Shown: one piece after another, positions 29,479 through 38,958 of the stretch | Position numbering within the stretch: the first letter of the stretch is position 1 | Layout of the letters: each line of letters opens with the position of its first letter | Source of the DNA: Rhodospirillales bacterium URHD0017 | GTDB taxonomy: Bacteria; Pseudomonadota; Alphaproteobacteria; Reyranellales; Reyranellaceae | Assembly: GCA_900110395.1 (NCBI GenBank) | Contig: FODP01000008.1 | Span: 264,922 to 328,921, forward strand | Length of the DNA: 64,000 bases | Direction of reading: 5' to 3' | Translations under genes and position numbers: made by a program | The notes under the pieces: generated by a model | The model's database searches: none | What the model saw: only the letters and a program-made list of their open reading frames with translations | Told to the model about the DNA's origin: nothing

Positions 29479-30252
29479 ATGCGGCCGAACAAGATCAAGC
29501 AGATGTGGAAGGCCAACCAGTGCGTGACGCTGGGCTGGCTCTCGGTGGCGCACGGCTTCAGCGCCGAGGTCATGGCGCGCCAGGGCTTCGACGCCCTGTG
29601 CGTCGACCTGCAGCACGGCACGGCCGAGATGAGGGACGTGGCGCCGATGCTGCAGGCGATCTCGCAGACCGACACCGTGCCGGTGGTGCGCGTCGCCTGG
29701 AACGAGCCGGCGGCCATTATGAAGGCGCTCGACCTCGGCGCCTACGGCATCATCGTGCCCCTGGTGAACAATGCCGCGGAGGCCGCCCAGGCGGTGGCGG
29801 CCTGCCGCTATCCGCCGGTCGGCATGCGCTCCAACGGACCGGTGCGCGCCGTGCATTACGGCGGCAGCGATTACGTGGCCAATGCCAACGACGAGATCGT
29901 CGTCATGGCGATGATCGAGACCAAGGAAGGCATCGCCAACCTCGACGCCATCTGCGCCACCAAGGGCCTCGACGCCGTCTATATCGGCCCGGCCGACCTG
30001 TCGTTTGCGCTGGGGCTGCCGCCGCGCGGCGACAATCCGGATCCGCTGCACATGGCGACCTGCGACAAGATCCTGGCGGCGGCGCACAAGGCCGGCATCA
30101 AGTGCGTCATGCATTGCGCCAGTGCCGCCTTCGCGTCGGGCGCGGTGAAGCGTGGCTTCGACATGGTGATGCTGACGTCGGACCTGTCGTGCATGATCGC
30201 CGGCGCAAAGGTTCAGCTCGACGAGCTCAAGGCGAAGACGAAGGCGGCCTGA
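29479..30252 (+). CDS. HpcH/HpaI family aldolase
   Basis: The 257-residue TIM-barrel protein has the class II pyruvate aldolase features: FDALCVDLQHGTAEM (catalytic His), PVVRVAWNEPAAIMKALDLGAYGIIVPLV (Arg), VMAMIETKEGI (metal-ligand Glu) and YIGPADLSFALG (metal-ligand Asp). Such enzymes cleave 2-keto-3-deoxy or 4-hydroxy-2-oxo acids to pyruvate plus an aldehyde. The specific substrate is not set by the sequence. AGGGAGAGAGGACACCG precedes the ATG. A VOC gene follows 76 bases downstream. Confidence 0.9.
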   Translation: MRPNKIKQMWKANQCVTLGWLSVAHGFSAEVMARQGFDALCVDLQHGTAEMRDVAPMLQAISQTDTVPVVRVAWNEPAAIMKALDLGAYGIIVPLVNNAAEAAQAVAACRYPPVGMRSNGPVRAVHYGGSDYVANANDEIVVMAMIETKEGIANLDAICATKGLDAVYIGPADLSFALGLPPRGDNPDPLHMATCDKILAAAHKAGIKCVMHCASAAFASGAVKRGFDMVMLTSDLSCMIAGAKVQLDELKAKTKAA

Positions 30253-30328
30253 GGCGAGCGTTTGACGATTTGCTTGTTGCCCGCCGACGCCTAACGTCTT
30301 TCCGACGTCACTGTTGGAGGATACAGGC

Positions 30329-30859
30329 ATGAGTCGTCTTTTCGGCGAGCTGCGGCAGGTCGGGATCGTCGTGCGCGATATCGAAGGCGCCATGAAGCAC
30401 TGGGTCGAGGTCTGCGGTGTCGGGCCGTGGTTCTACACCGACAAGCTTGCCGTCACGGAATTCAGCTATCGCGGCACGCGCTACGACGACGTCCACATTT
30501 CGATTGCGCTCGCGAATTCGGGCGACGTGCAGCTCGAGCTCATCCAGCAACGCTGCACCACGCCCACCATGTATCGCGACTTTCTCGCCGCCGGCCATGA
30601 AGGCATGCAACACTGGTCGAGCTGGCCGGTCGACTACGACGACATTCTGAAGCGCGCGTTGGCGACCGGATACACGGTCGGCCAACAGGGCGACAGCGCC
30701 CGCGGCCGCTTCGTCTATCTCTGGAACGAAGGCCACCCGGGGACCGTCATCGAGATGGCCCATATGACCGAGGCCAGACGGCGTATCTTCGATGCCATTC
30801 GAGCGGCGGCTGTCGGCTGGGACGGCAGCGACCCGATCCGTCGAAGCTGGCCGACCTGA
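30329..30859 (+). CDS. VOC superfamily protein
   Basis: The 176-residue protein opens FGELRQVGIVVRDIEGAMKHW and has GVGPWFYTDK, then a second half-module with QHWSSWPVDYDD and FVYLWNEGHPGTVIEMAHM. This layout is shared by a group of VOC proteins often near catabolic genes, including methylmalonyl-CoA epimerase-like ones. The first metal position is not the usual His (Gln in RQVGIVV), so catalysis is uncertain. GGAGG lies 8 bases before ATG 30329; a TTG at 30314 is less likely. Confidence 0.78.
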   Translation: MSRLFGELRQVGIVVRDIEGAMKHWVEVCGVGPWFYTDKLAVTEFSYRGTRYDDVHISIALANSGDVQLELIQQRCTTPTMYRDFLAAGHEGMQHWSSWPVDYDDILKRALATGYTVGQQGDSARGRFVYLWNEGHPGTVIEMAHMTEARRRIFDAIRAAAVGWDGSDPIRRSWPT

Positions 30860-30888
30860 GACAGGGCGGCTCACCGGAAACCCGTAAG

Positions 30889-31659
30889 CTATTCGACGAA
30901 CGCCTTCTCGACGACGAACTCGCCCGGAGCGGTCGTGCTGCCTTCGCTGAGGCCAGCACCTTCGAGCAGGGGACGGAGGTCGGCCAGCATCTGGACGCTG
31001 CCGCACAGCATGAAGCGGTCGTCTTGCTTGCCGATCGGCGGCAGGCCGACGTCGTTTGCAAGCGTGCCGTTCGCGATCAGGTCGGTGATGCGGCCGCGGT
31101 TCTTGAACGGCTCGCGGGTGATGGTCGGGTAGTAGACGAGCTTGTCGCGCACCAGGTCGCCTAAAATCTCGTCGGCCGGCAGCTCGTCGGCGAGCTTGGA
31201 GCGGTAGGCGAGGTCGCGCACCTGACGGCAGCCATGGACCAGGATCACCTTCTCGAAGCGCTCGTAGACGTCCGGGTCGCGCACCAGCGACAGGAAGGGG
31301 GCGAGGCCGGTGCCGGTGCCCAGCAGGTAGAGGTTGCGGCCCGGCGTCAGGCTGTCGAGCAGGAGCGTGCCGGTGGCCTTGGCGCCGACCAGGATCTCAT
31401 CGCCCGGTGCCAGATCCTTCAGCCGCGACGTCAGCTTGCCGTCCGGCACCTTGATGGAGAGGAACTCCAGCTCGTCGTCGTAGTGGGCGCTGGCGATCGA
31501 ATAGGCGCGCAACAGCGGCTTGCCGTCGATCCTGAGCCCGATCATCGTGAACTGCCCGCTGGCGAAGCGAAATCCTTTGTCGCGGGATGTCCTGAAACTG
31601 AACAATTCTTCGGTCCAGTGATGGACCGACCGTACGATCTCGTTCCTCAACGCACTCAA
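30889..31659 (-). CDS. fpr: Ferredoxin-NADP+ reductase
   Basis: The 256-residue flavoprotein has the FAD-binding motif LLRAYSIASAHY, LEFLSIKVPDGKLTSRL, the NADPH-binding motif LLGTGTGLAPFLSLVRDPD, and VILVHGCRQVRDLAY. It ends EKAFVE, the hallmark C-terminus of the alphaproteobacterial and Azotobacter-type FPR. It moves electrons between NADPH and ferredoxin or flavodoxin and helps in oxidative stress. It is transcribed from a region with an inverted repeat at 31738-31762. Confidence 0.94.
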   Translation of the reverse strand: MSALRNEIVRSVHHWTEELFSFRTSRDKGFRFASGQFTMIGLRIDGKPLLRAYSIASAHYDDELEFLSIKVPDGKLTSRLKDLAPGDEILVGAKATGTLLLDSLTPGRNLYLLGTGTGLAPFLSLVRDPDVYERFEKVILVHGCRQVRDLAYRSKLADELPADEILGDLVRDKLVYYPTITREPFKNRGRITDLIANGTLANDVGLPPIGKQDDRFMLCGSVQMLADLRPLLEGAGLSEGSTTAPGEFVVEKAFVE

Positions 31660-31737
31660 AGCACGCCTCCGCGGGCCGCGGCCCGGCTGTCATCGATCGA
31701 TTGTAGGGAATGGCGGTGGCTGCGTCGGATATAGGAA

Positions 31738-31762
31738 CGCTCATTGGAATTGCCAATGAGCG
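31738..31762. promoter_or_regulatory. 10-bp perfect inverted repeat between hyuB and fpr
   Basis: CGCTCATTGG (31738-31747), spacer AATTG, and CCAATGAGCG (31753-31762) form a perfect palindrome 78 bases upstream of the fpr start on the minus strand and 50 bases beyond the hyuB stop. It could end the hyuAB transcript or act as an operator for fpr. No T-tract follows. Confidence 0.4.
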
Positions 31763-31781
31763 ATTGGCCGCATGGTTGTTA

Positions 31782-31803
31782 CTCTCCAGCTTCGCTGGGG
31801 AGG
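31782..31803. repeat. Degenerate end fragment of the multi-hairpin intergenic repeat
   Basis: CTCCAGC-TTC-GCTGGGGAGG matches the last hairpin of the elements at 16793-16925 and 42813-42938, with a damaged outer left arm. The other three hairpins are absent, so this looks like a decayed or minimal copy 8 bases after the end of hyuB. Confidence 0.6.
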
Positions 31804-31811
31804 AATGACAC

Positions 31812-33482
31812 TCACGCCTTGCCGTAGACCGAACGAGCTGCGTCCTCGCCGACCTTTCCGTTGCGCACATCCTCGCGCACGTGCTCGGCGGACCGCCCGT
31901 GCGGGTCGCCATAGCCGCCGCCGCCCGCGGTCTCGATGACGAGACGGTCGCCCTTGTGCAAGGTCGTGGCCGCCTTCGACGGGATGACCTCCTCGCCGCC
32001 GCCGGCGCGCCGGATGACCGAATGGGCCTTGGCGCCTTCCGATCCGCCGTCGAGGCCGGGAGCGCTGAAGAAGTGGCGCTCGCCGCGATGCGAGAGCGAC
32101 ACCTCGCCGTCGAGGATCTCGTATTCGCGGACCACGCCGAGGCCGCCGCGGAACGTGCCGGCGCCGCCGGAATCCTGCCGGAGCGCGACCCGGTGGACAC
32201 GGATCGGCGCCTCCATCTCCATGGCCTCGGCCGGCAGGTTCATGCAGTTCGTGGCGTCGGTTTCGATGACATCGACGCCGTCCAGGCCGGCGCTGGCGCC
32301 GCTGCCGCCGGCGATCAGCTCGCCGACGACGTAGCGGCCGCCGCCGGGATTGCTTCCGCCGAAGGCGATGACCAGAAGCTCGCCCGCGGACGCTGCCGGT
32401 ACCCGTTCCGGCAGGATCTGGGCGAGGGCGCCGATCATGCAGCCGGTGATGCGCTTGATGGTGGAGGTCCGGGCGTTGACGGCGGCGGGTTCCTGCGGAT
32501 TGACGATCGTGCCCTTGGGCAGACGCAGCTTGATCGGCCGGAAGCAGCCGCCGTTGGTCGGGATCGTAGGGTCGGTAAGGGCCCGCACGGCATAGCATGC
32601 CGCGGCCAGCGAACCGGATGGCACGCAATTGAGCGGGCCCTTCACCTGCGGACTGGTGCCTTCGAAGTCGAACTCGATGTTGCCGCCCTTCACCGTGACG
32701 GCGACCTCGATGCGGATCGGCTTGTCGAGCTCGACACCGTCATTGTCGAGGTAGTCGACAAACCGATAGGTGCCCTCGGGGATGGCCAGAAGCGCCTTGC
32801 GGGTCATCGTCTCCGACCGTTGCAGAAGCTCGTCGAAGATCGAGGCCAGCTGGTTGTGGCCGTAACCGTCGGCGAGCTCCGCCAACCGGCGGGCCGCCAC
32901 CGTGCAGGCCGCGACCTGGGCATTGAGATCGCCCATCACCGTATCGGGGATGCGCACGTTCTGGCGGATCATCTTGATCAGTGTGTCGTTGAAGACGCCG
33001 GCCTCGCGCAGCTTCAGCGGCGGAATACGCAGGCCTTCCTGGTAGATTTCCGTGGCGTTGGTTGGTACCGATCCCGCCGACATGCCGCCGACGTCCTGAT
33101 GATGGGTCATGGCGCCGCTGAGGGCGATGGCCTTGCCGCGATGGAAGACCGGCATGATGACGGCGATATCGGGTAGATGAGTGCCGCCGGTATAGGGATC
33201 GTTGAGGATGTAGATGTCGCCCTCGCGCATCCCGTCGAGGGGATAGGTTTCCAGCACCTTCGCGACCGCCGGAATGAGGGTCGCGAGGTGGATCGGGATC
33301 GAGCAGGACTGCGAAAGCGTGGTGCCGTCGGCGGTGAACAGGCTGGCCGAAGCGTCGAGGCCTTCCTTGACGATGGGCGAGAACGAGCTGCGCAGCAGCG
33401 TCGACTGCATCTCGTTGGCGATGCCGTCGAGCTTGTAGCGAACGACTTCGACAGTGATGGGGTCGAGGGCTTCGGTTGTCAT
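31812..33482 (-). CDS. Hydantoinase B/oxoprolinase family protein (first pair)
   Basis: The 556-residue protein is a full HyuB. It begins LDPITVEVVRYKLDGIANEM and has DIYILNDPYTGGTHLPDIAVIMP, AMTHHQDVGG, PTNGGCFRPIKLRLPKGTIVN, and a C-terminal GGGGYGDPHGR turn. With HyuA it forms an ATP-dependent amidohydrolase or carboxylase of the hydantoinase/5-oxoprolinase/acetone carboxylase superfamily. The substrate cannot be read from the sequence. GAGGGGAACGAGCC precedes the ATG, and hyuA lies directly upstream in the same orientation, 12 bases away. Confidence 0.9.
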   Translation of the reverse strand: MTTEALDPITVEVVRYKLDGIANEMQSTLLRSSFSPIVKEGLDASASLFTADGTTLSQSCSIPIHLATLIPAVAKVLETYPLDGMREGDIYILNDPYTGGTHLPDIAVIMPVFHRGKAIALSGAMTHHQDVGGMSAGSVPTNATEIYQEGLRIPPLKLREAGVFNDTLIKMIRQNVRIPDTVMGDLNAQVAACTVAARRLAELADGYGHNQLASIFDELLQRSETMTRKALLAIPEGTYRFVDYLDNDGVELDKPIRIEVAVTVKGGNIEFDFEGTSPQVKGPLNCVPSGSLAAACYAVRALTDPTIPTNGGCFRPIKLRLPKGTIVNPQEPAAVNARTSTIKRITGCMIGALAQILPERVPAASAGELLVIAFGGSNPGGGRYVVGELIAGGSGASAGLDGVDVIETDATNCMNLPAEAMEMEAPIRVHRVALRQDSGGAGTFRGGLGVVREYEILDGEVSLSHRGERHFFSAPGLDGGSEGAKAHSVIRRAGGGEEVIPSKAATTLHKGDRLVIETAGGGGYGDPHGRSAEHVREDVRNGKVGEDAARSVYGKA

Positions 33483-33494
33483 GGCTCGTTCCCC

Positions 33495-35561
33495 TCAGTC
33501 GGCGGTGATGATCAGGGTGCCGTCGGCGACGACCGTCGCGCGCCAGCCGGGTTCGATCAGGGTCGTCGTGTCGGGTTGCTCGACGATCGCCGGACCTCGA
33601 ACTTCCAGGCCCACCGCCATCGTCGACCGATCGTAGACCTTGGCTGGGATGAAGCGGCCGCTTTCGGCGGTGAGGATGTCACGCTGGCTCTTGTGGGTGC
33701 TATCGCCTGCCGGCCGCGCGGCTGCCGCCGTCGCCGGTCGGTCGACGGTGCTGCGATGGATGCTGCGAAGATTGACGATGCGGGCCGCGCCTTCGGTGCT
33801 GTGGCCGTAGACACGGTCATGCGCCGCGAGAAAGTCCCGGTAGAGCGTTTCGAGAGGGTTGGCGGCATCGGTCTGCAGCGGAATCTCGAGGTGGTAGGAC
33901 TGCCCGAGGTAACAGACATCGGCGAAGTAGAAGATCCGTGTCTGCGCGGCGGGCACGCCCTCGCTGCGCATCAGCCTGGCGCAAGTCTTGTCGCGGTCGC
34001 CGAGGGCCCGTTCGACCTCCGGCCATTCGAGGCCTGCGAGCAGCCGCGGGAAGGCGGCGGAACTCTCATGTTCGATGGGAGCAAAGAGCAGGCCGGTCGC
34101 CGACAGCACGCCGGGATGCGGCGGCACGGCGATCCGGCGGATGCCCAGCTCGCGCGCCAGCGCGGTCGCATGGAGCGGTCCGCCACCACCCAGCGGCAGG
34201 AGCGTGTAGCCCCGCGGATCGATGCCGCGGCCGATCGAGACGAGCCGGATCGCTTCCGCCATCTGCGCATTGAGGACGCGATGGATGCCGAGCGCTGCAT
34301 GTTCGAGGCTGAGACCGAGCAGGCGCGCGATCGTCGTCTCGATCGTCCGCCGCGCGAGGTCCGCGGAGAGCTTCAGCGAGCCGGCCGCGAAGTAATCCGG
34401 ATTGATGTAGCCCAGGACGATCGATGCATCGGTCACCGTCGCCTGCTCGCCGCCGCGGCCGTAGCAGGCGGGACCGGGCTCCGAGCCCGCGGAATGGGGC
34501 CCGACCCTGAGCGAGCCTGCGCCATCGATCCACGCGATCGACCCGCCGCCCGCACCGATCGCGTTCACGTCGACCATAGGCACGCGCACCGAATAGCCGC
34601 TGATCTCGCCTTCGGCACGGATGAGCGGCTGGCCGCGGCTGATCAAGGCGATGTCGCAGCTCGTCCCGCCGATATCGACGGTGATCAGGTCGTCGATCCC
34701 TGCCGCGCGACCGACTTCCAGCCCGCCGATGACGCCGGCCGCGGGACCCGACAGGAAGAGCCGAACCGGACGCTGCCGGGCAATGGTGGAGGAGCTGATG
34801 CCGCCGCGCGACTGCATGATCTGAAGCGGCGTCTTGACGCCGTCGCCCGCCAGATCCTGCTCCATGTTCTCGAGATAGCGTCCGACCACCGGCTTGATAT
34901 AGGCGTCGAACGCCGTCACGCAGGTGCGCTCGTACTCACGGAAGGCCGGGTCGACGTCGGAGGAGAGAGAGACCATGATCTGCGGATGGCGCTCGGCGAT
35001 GATCTCCCGCGTCCGCCGCTCGTGCGCCGGGTTGAGGAACGAGAACAGGTAGCTGACGGCGATCGCTTCGACACCTTCGGCGACCAGCTCATCCAGCGCG
35101 TGTACGACCGAGCTCTCGTCCAATGCGGCTAGAACATCGCCCGTCGCCGTGACGCGCTCGCGCACCTCCTTGCGCAACGCACCTGGCGCCAGGAACGCCG
35201 GCGCCTCGGGCTTGAGCACGAGGTCATACACCTTGTGCCGCATCTGGCGGCCGATCTCGAGCACGTCCTTGAAGCCCACGGTGGTGAGAAGGCCGATCTT
35301 CGCTCCCTTCGCCTCGATCACGGCGTTGGTGGCGACCGTGGTGCCGTGCACGAAACGCACGATCTCGTCCGGTGAAACGCGCCATTCCCGCTGCATGTAG
35401 TCCATCGCCGCCTTCACGCCGGCGCTGGGATTGCGCCGCGTCGTCGGAATTTTCACAAGACGCATCGCGCCGTTGCCGTCGCGACAGACGACGTCGGTGA
35501 AGGTGCCGCCGATATCGACGCCAATCTCGAACTTCCCTGCTGCTTCCACCATCACCACCAT
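33495..35561 (-). CDS. Hydantoinase/oxoprolinase HyuA family protein (first pair)
   Basis: The 688-residue protein starts with the actin/ASKHA-like phosphate loop FEIGVDIGGTFTDVVCRDGNG and has VRFVHGTTVATNAVIEAKGAK, LITVDIGGTSCDIALI and GYTLLPLGGGGPLHATALARELG. It is the ATP-binding partner of HyuB. I place the start at ATG 35561, preceded by GGAAGAAGCGAAG; the frame stays open about 100 codons upstream but that part overlaps the divergent exporter and has no HyuA similarity. The start region is divergent from the FUSC gene, suggesting shared control. Confidence 0.9.
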   Translation of the reverse strand: MVVMVEAAGKFEIGVDIGGTFTDVVCRDGNGAMRLVKIPTTRRNPSAGVKAAMDYMQREWRVSPDEIVRFVHGTTVATNAVIEAKGAKIGLLTTVGFKDVLEIGRQMRHKVYDLVLKPEAPAFLAPGALRKEVRERVTATGDVLAALDESSVVHALDELVAEGVEAIAVSYLFSFLNPAHERRTREIIAERHPQIMVSLSSDVDPAFREYERTCVTAFDAYIKPVVGRYLENMEQDLAGDGVKTPLQIMQSRGGISSSTIARQRPVRLFLSGPAAGVIGGLEVGRAAGIDDLITVDIGGTSCDIALISRGQPLIRAEGEISGYSVRVPMVDVNAIGAGGGSIAWIDGAGSLRVGPHSAGSEPGPACYGRGGEQATVTDASIVLGYINPDYFAAGSLKLSADLARRTIETTIARLLGLSLEHAALGIHRVLNAQMAEAIRLVSIGRGIDPRGYTLLPLGGGGPLHATALARELGIRRIAVPPHPGVLSATGLLFAPIEHESSAAFPRLLAGLEWPEVERALGDRDKTCARLMRSEGVPAAQTRIFYFADVCYLGQSYHLEIPLQTDAANPLETLYRDFLAAHDRVYGHSTEGAARIVNLRSIHRSTVDRPATAAAARPAGDSTHKSQRDILTAESGRFIPAKVYDRSTMAVGLEVRGPAIVEQPDTTTLIEPGWRATVVADGTLIITAD

Positions 35562-35708
35562 CTTCGCTTCTTCCACCGCTCGCAGCAGCAAGTTAAGCTG
35601 GTTGCGAACCCCCGCAACCACTTCTGTCGCAACTCCCTCAGCGCCTCGATCCAAGCTTGCCGACGGCCTCTCCCTGCGGAATAAGGTAGCGGCGGGGGCC
35701 AATCGACA

Positions 35709-37847
35709 ATGACCGTGGCATTCGGAACGGCCAAGGCGCCGGCATGGCGTCACTTCAGTATGCCCCTTGCGGGCAGGCTCGAGGGTCTCGTCTTCTCGCT
35801 GAAGACTTTCGCCGCGGCGATCCTTGCGCTGGTGATCTCCTATTGGCTGGAGGTGAAGGAGCCGCAATGGGCGGTGTTCACCACCTATCTCCTCGCCCAG
35901 CCGCTGGTCGGCGCCATCTGGGCCAAGGGCGCGTTTCGGCTGGCGGGTACGGTGGCCGGTGCCGTCTTTGCCGTGCTCTGCGTCGGCCTGTTCGCGCAGG
36001 CGGGACCGCTGTTTATCCTGGCCATGGCGCTTTGGCTCGCCGTCTGTGCCTATGGAGCGACACTCGCCCGCAACTACGCATCCTACGGCTTCGCCCTCGC
36101 CGCCTTTTCAGCACCGCTGATCGGCTTCGGATCGATCGCGACTCCAGACCAAGTCTGGGCCATGGCGGTCGATCGCACGACCGAAGTGGCGCTCGGGATC
36201 GTCTGCGTCGGGCTCGTCCACATGGTGGTCCTGCCGCGCTATGCCGGCGACGCGCTCAGCGCCTCGCTCGCGTCGACCTTCTCCTCGCTCGCGCATTTTG
36301 CCGCCATCATCTTGCGCCCGGACACGCCCGAGAAGTTGTTCACAGACATCCGTCGGCAGATGTCGGAAGAAGTGATCAAATTCGATTCCTTGCGGTCCTA
36401 TGCCGTCTTCGAGACGCCGGAACTCAGAGGCCATGACGAGGTCCTGTCGCGCATGATGCGGGCTTTCCTGGGTCTTCTCTCCGTCGGCCGAGGGCTCTAC
36501 GTAAGACTAGACGACCTCCGTCGCCATCAAGACCAGAATATGGCGGCACATCTCGATCCGGTGCTCGACAAGGTCGCCGACCTGTTCGAGGCGATTGCCG
36601 CCGACCGCGGTGGCCCCCATTCGCCGGCGGTGAACGCTGCCCTAAGCGTAGCGCGCGATCTGATCGGCCAGGCCCAGACGCAACTCGAGGCCATGGTGGA
36701 GTCGGAGCCCCTGGAGTCGCTGGCGAACGGCCTGCTGGTCCTTCAGCGCATCGGTGACGTGATCGGGAGCCTGTCTCGGGTCGTCGTCGGGGTGACAACG
36801 CCACCCGTCGAACCATCCGGACCGCGCGTTGTCGCGGCGATCGAGCGGGACAGGGGAGCCGCCCTGGCGCAGGCGGCGCGGGCAGCGTCGGCGCTCATCC
36901 TGATCGGCATGTTCTGGATCGCCTCCGCCTGGACGGCGGGCGCCATGGCGATGACGGGGCTTGCGATCATGATGGTCTTCTTCGTGACCGCCGAGAAGCC
37001 GGGCAGGGTGGCGCTCAGTTACGTGCTCGTCATTGCCCTGGCGATGACCGTCGCTTTTTTCGCCATGGGCTTCATCATGCCTCGGCTCGGCGATTTCCCG
37101 ATGCTGGCCGCGCTGCTTGCGGTGGTGCTGATCCCCACCGGAATCATCATGTCGATCCCGAGATATACGTTCCTCGCCACCGCGTTCGCCGCCTTCTTCC
37201 TCTCCCAGCTCGGCCTGAGCAACATGCCGAGCTTCGACACCGCCAGCTACATCGACAATTCGATCGGCCTTCTGCTGGGTTTGGGCGCCGGGGTGCTCGC
37301 GATCGACCTGATCCTGCCCTACGACCCGGCCGCAACGCGCCGGCGCGAATGGGCGGAAGTAGTGGCCGCCCTGCCTGCGGCCGCCCGCGGGGAGCGCGCC
37401 GAGATCGGCGCGCGCGTGCCGATCCAGCTGGCCCTGTTGAAGCTCATGCCGCGCCTCGATCTCACCGTCCATGCGGACGACGAGATCCTGGGCGGCAGCT
37501 TCGGCGCGGCCTCCATGAGCCTCGAGCTGGTTCGCCTGAGGAACCGGATCGCCCAGCCGGCTTTTCCGGCCGATGCCAGGGACGCCGTGACGGCCTGTCT
37601 CGACACGCTGGCGCGGGACTTCGAACAACTCGTGCAGGGCAAAGGCCCGACCGACCGGGCCAGGATCACGGACGAGGCGGCGCGAGCCGTCGCTGCGGCC
37701 CGGACGAGCCTGGCCAGCGAGCCGCCGATGACGACGAAGACGGTCTCGGCGAATGCGATCGCGTTGGCGCACGCGCTGGCCTCGCTGCGTTTCATCGCCG
37801 ACCGGCTTGACATCGACCGGCCGTTCCTGACGCGGACACTCTCATGA
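35709..37847 (+). CDS. FUSC family membrane protein (AaeB-like efflux pump)
   Basis: The 712-residue protein has two sets of membrane helices (about residues 25-180 and 385-540), each followed by a long soluble part, as in AaeB/FUSC exporters. KTFAAAILALVISYWLEVKEPQWAVFTTYL is the conserved first helix region. AaeB with the periplasmic adaptor AaeA exports aromatic carboxylic acids. The DUF1656 and HlyD genes follow with overlaps, giving the usual aaeB-aaeX-aaeA composition in a different order from E. coli. The substrate is inferred only from family. Confidence 0.88.
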   Translation: MTVAFGTAKAPAWRHFSMPLAGRLEGLVFSLKTFAAAILALVISYWLEVKEPQWAVFTTYLLAQPLVGAIWAKGAFRLAGTVAGAVFAVLCVGLFAQAGPLFILAMALWLAVCAYGATLARNYASYGFALAAFSAPLIGFGSIATPDQVWAMAVDRTTEVALGIVCVGLVHMVVLPRYAGDALSASLASTFSSLAHFAAIILRPDTPEKLFTDIRRQMSEEVIKFDSLRSYAVFETPELRGHDEVLSRMMRAFLGLLSVGRGLYVRLDDLRRHQDQNMAAHLDPVLDKVADLFEAIAADRGGPHSPAVNAALSVARDLIGQAQTQLEAMVESEPLESLANGLLVLQRIGDVIGSLSRVVVGVTTPPVEPSGPRVVAAIERDRGAALAQAARAASALILIGMFWIASAWTAGAMAMTGLAIMMVFFVTAEKPGRVALSYVLVIALAMTVAFFAMGFIMPRLGDFPMLAALLAVVLIPTGIIMSIPRYTFLATAFAAFFLSQLGLSNMPSFDTASYIDNSIGLLLGLGAGVLAIDLILPYDPAATRRREWAEVVAALPAAARGERAEIGARVPIQLALLKLMPRLDLTVHADDEILGGSFGAASMSLELVRLRNRIAQPAFPADARDAVTACLDTLARDFEQLVQGKGPTDRARITDEAARAVAAARTSLASEPPMTTKTVSANAIALAHALASLRFIADRLDIDRPFLTRTLS

Positions 37848-38074
37848 CCGGCCTCGGCATCGACAGTCTTCGTCCGCTCGACTTTTTCGGCTTCTACCTG
37901 CCCCCCATCGTGCTGTGGGTCGTGGTTGCCTTCGTCCCCTTCATCCTGCTTCGCTGGGGCCTCGACCGGATCGGAGCCTATGCCTTCATCTGGCACCGGC
38001 CCTTGTTCGACGCGGCGCTCTTCGTCGTAATCCTCGGTGGCTTGGTCTTTTCGGGAGGCACAGGTTGGCTCTAG
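37844..38074 (+). CDS. DUF1656 small membrane protein (AaeX-like)
   Basis: The 76-residue protein has two hydrophobic helices (IVLWVVVAFVPFILLRW, then FDAALFVVILGGLVF) and the DUF1656 opening LDFFGFYLPPIVLWV. AaeX-type proteins accompany FUSC/HlyD exporters; their exact function is unknown. The ATG overlaps the FUSC stop by 4 bases, and its own end overlaps the HlyD start. Confidence 0.9.
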   Translation: MTGLGIDSLRPLDFFGFYLPPIVLWVVVAFVPFILLRWGLDRIGAYAFIWHRPLFDAALFVVILGGLVFSGGTGWL

Positions 38075-38958
38075 GCAGGCAGGCGATCAGGGTCTCGGTC
38101 ACCCTCGCCGTGGTCGCGATCGCGGCCGTGATCGGCTGGAAGCTGTGGAACGTCTACATGTACGAGCCATGGACGCGCGATGCCCGGGTGCGCGCCACCA
38201 TCCTCAACCTCGCGCCTGACGTCTCCGGGCTGATCTCCTCCCTCAACGTCGTCGACAATCAGAGCGTCAAGAAAGGCGACGTGCTGTTCGTCGTCGAGCG
38301 CGACCGCTTCCAGGCGGCCGTGGCGCAGGCCCAGGCCCTGGTCGACAACAAGCGCGCTAACCTGAGGCTGGCCAACGACAATGCCAGGCGCAACGAGGAA
38401 CTGGCGCGCGCGGATTCCAGCGCAATCACCCAGGTCGAGATCGAGACCTCGCAGGCCACGGCTGCGGTCGCCGCCGCCGAACTCGGCCAGGCCGAGGCGG
38501 CGCTCACCACCGCCAATATCAACCTGCAGCGCACCGAGGTCCGCTCGCCCGTTAACGGCTTCGTGACCAACCTGACGGCCAGCGTCGGTGACTACGCCAC
38601 GACGGGCACGCCGGTCCTGGCGATCATCGATAGCGACAGCTTCTACGTCTATGCCTACTTCATAGAAACCAAGCTTCCCGCCGTGCGCGATGGCGATCTT
38701 GCGCGGGTGGAGCTCATGGCCGGGAGCGTGGTCCTCGAGGGGCGGCGGGTCCAGGGGGTGAGCCGCGGCATTGCTGAAACCGGCGTCGACGCGGTCGGCC
38801 TGCTGGCCAATATCAACCCCAATTTCACCTGGGTGCGCCTCGCCCAACGCGTGCCGGTCCGCATCGCTCTCGGCAAGATCCCGCCGGACGTCCGCCTGAT
38901 AGCGGGATTGACCGCGACGGTGACGATGATGCCGAGCGGAGGTCAGTCCGGGAAATGA
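38065..38958 (+). CDS. HlyD family periplasmic adaptor (AaeA-like)
   Basis: The protein has an N-terminal membrane anchor (VSVTLAVVAIAAVIGWKLW), the biotinyl-lipoyl strand RATILNLAPDVSGLISSLNVVDNQSVKKGDVLF, a helical hairpin (residues about 75-145), and NLTASVGDYATTGTPVLAIIDSDSFYVYAYF. It bridges the FUSC pump to an outer-membrane channel. No ATG exists near the conserved start. I use TTG 38065, which has GGGAGG 6 bases upstream and overlaps the previous stop. The 3' end overlaps the convergent ATPase gene by 16 bases. Confidence 0.88.
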   Translation: MALGRQAIRVSVTLAVVAIAAVIGWKLWNVYMYEPWTRDARVRATILNLAPDVSGLISSLNVVDNQSVKKGDVLFVVERDRFQAAVAQAQALVDNKRANLRLANDNARRNEELARADSSAITQVEIETSQATAAVAAAELGQAEAALTTANINLQRTEVRSPVNGFVTNLTASVGDYATTGTPVLAIIDSDSFYVYAYFIETKLPAVRDGDLARVELMAGSVVLEGRRVQGVSRGIAETGVDAVGLLANINPNFTWVRLAQRVPVRIALGKIPPDVRLIAGLTATVTMMPSGGQSGK

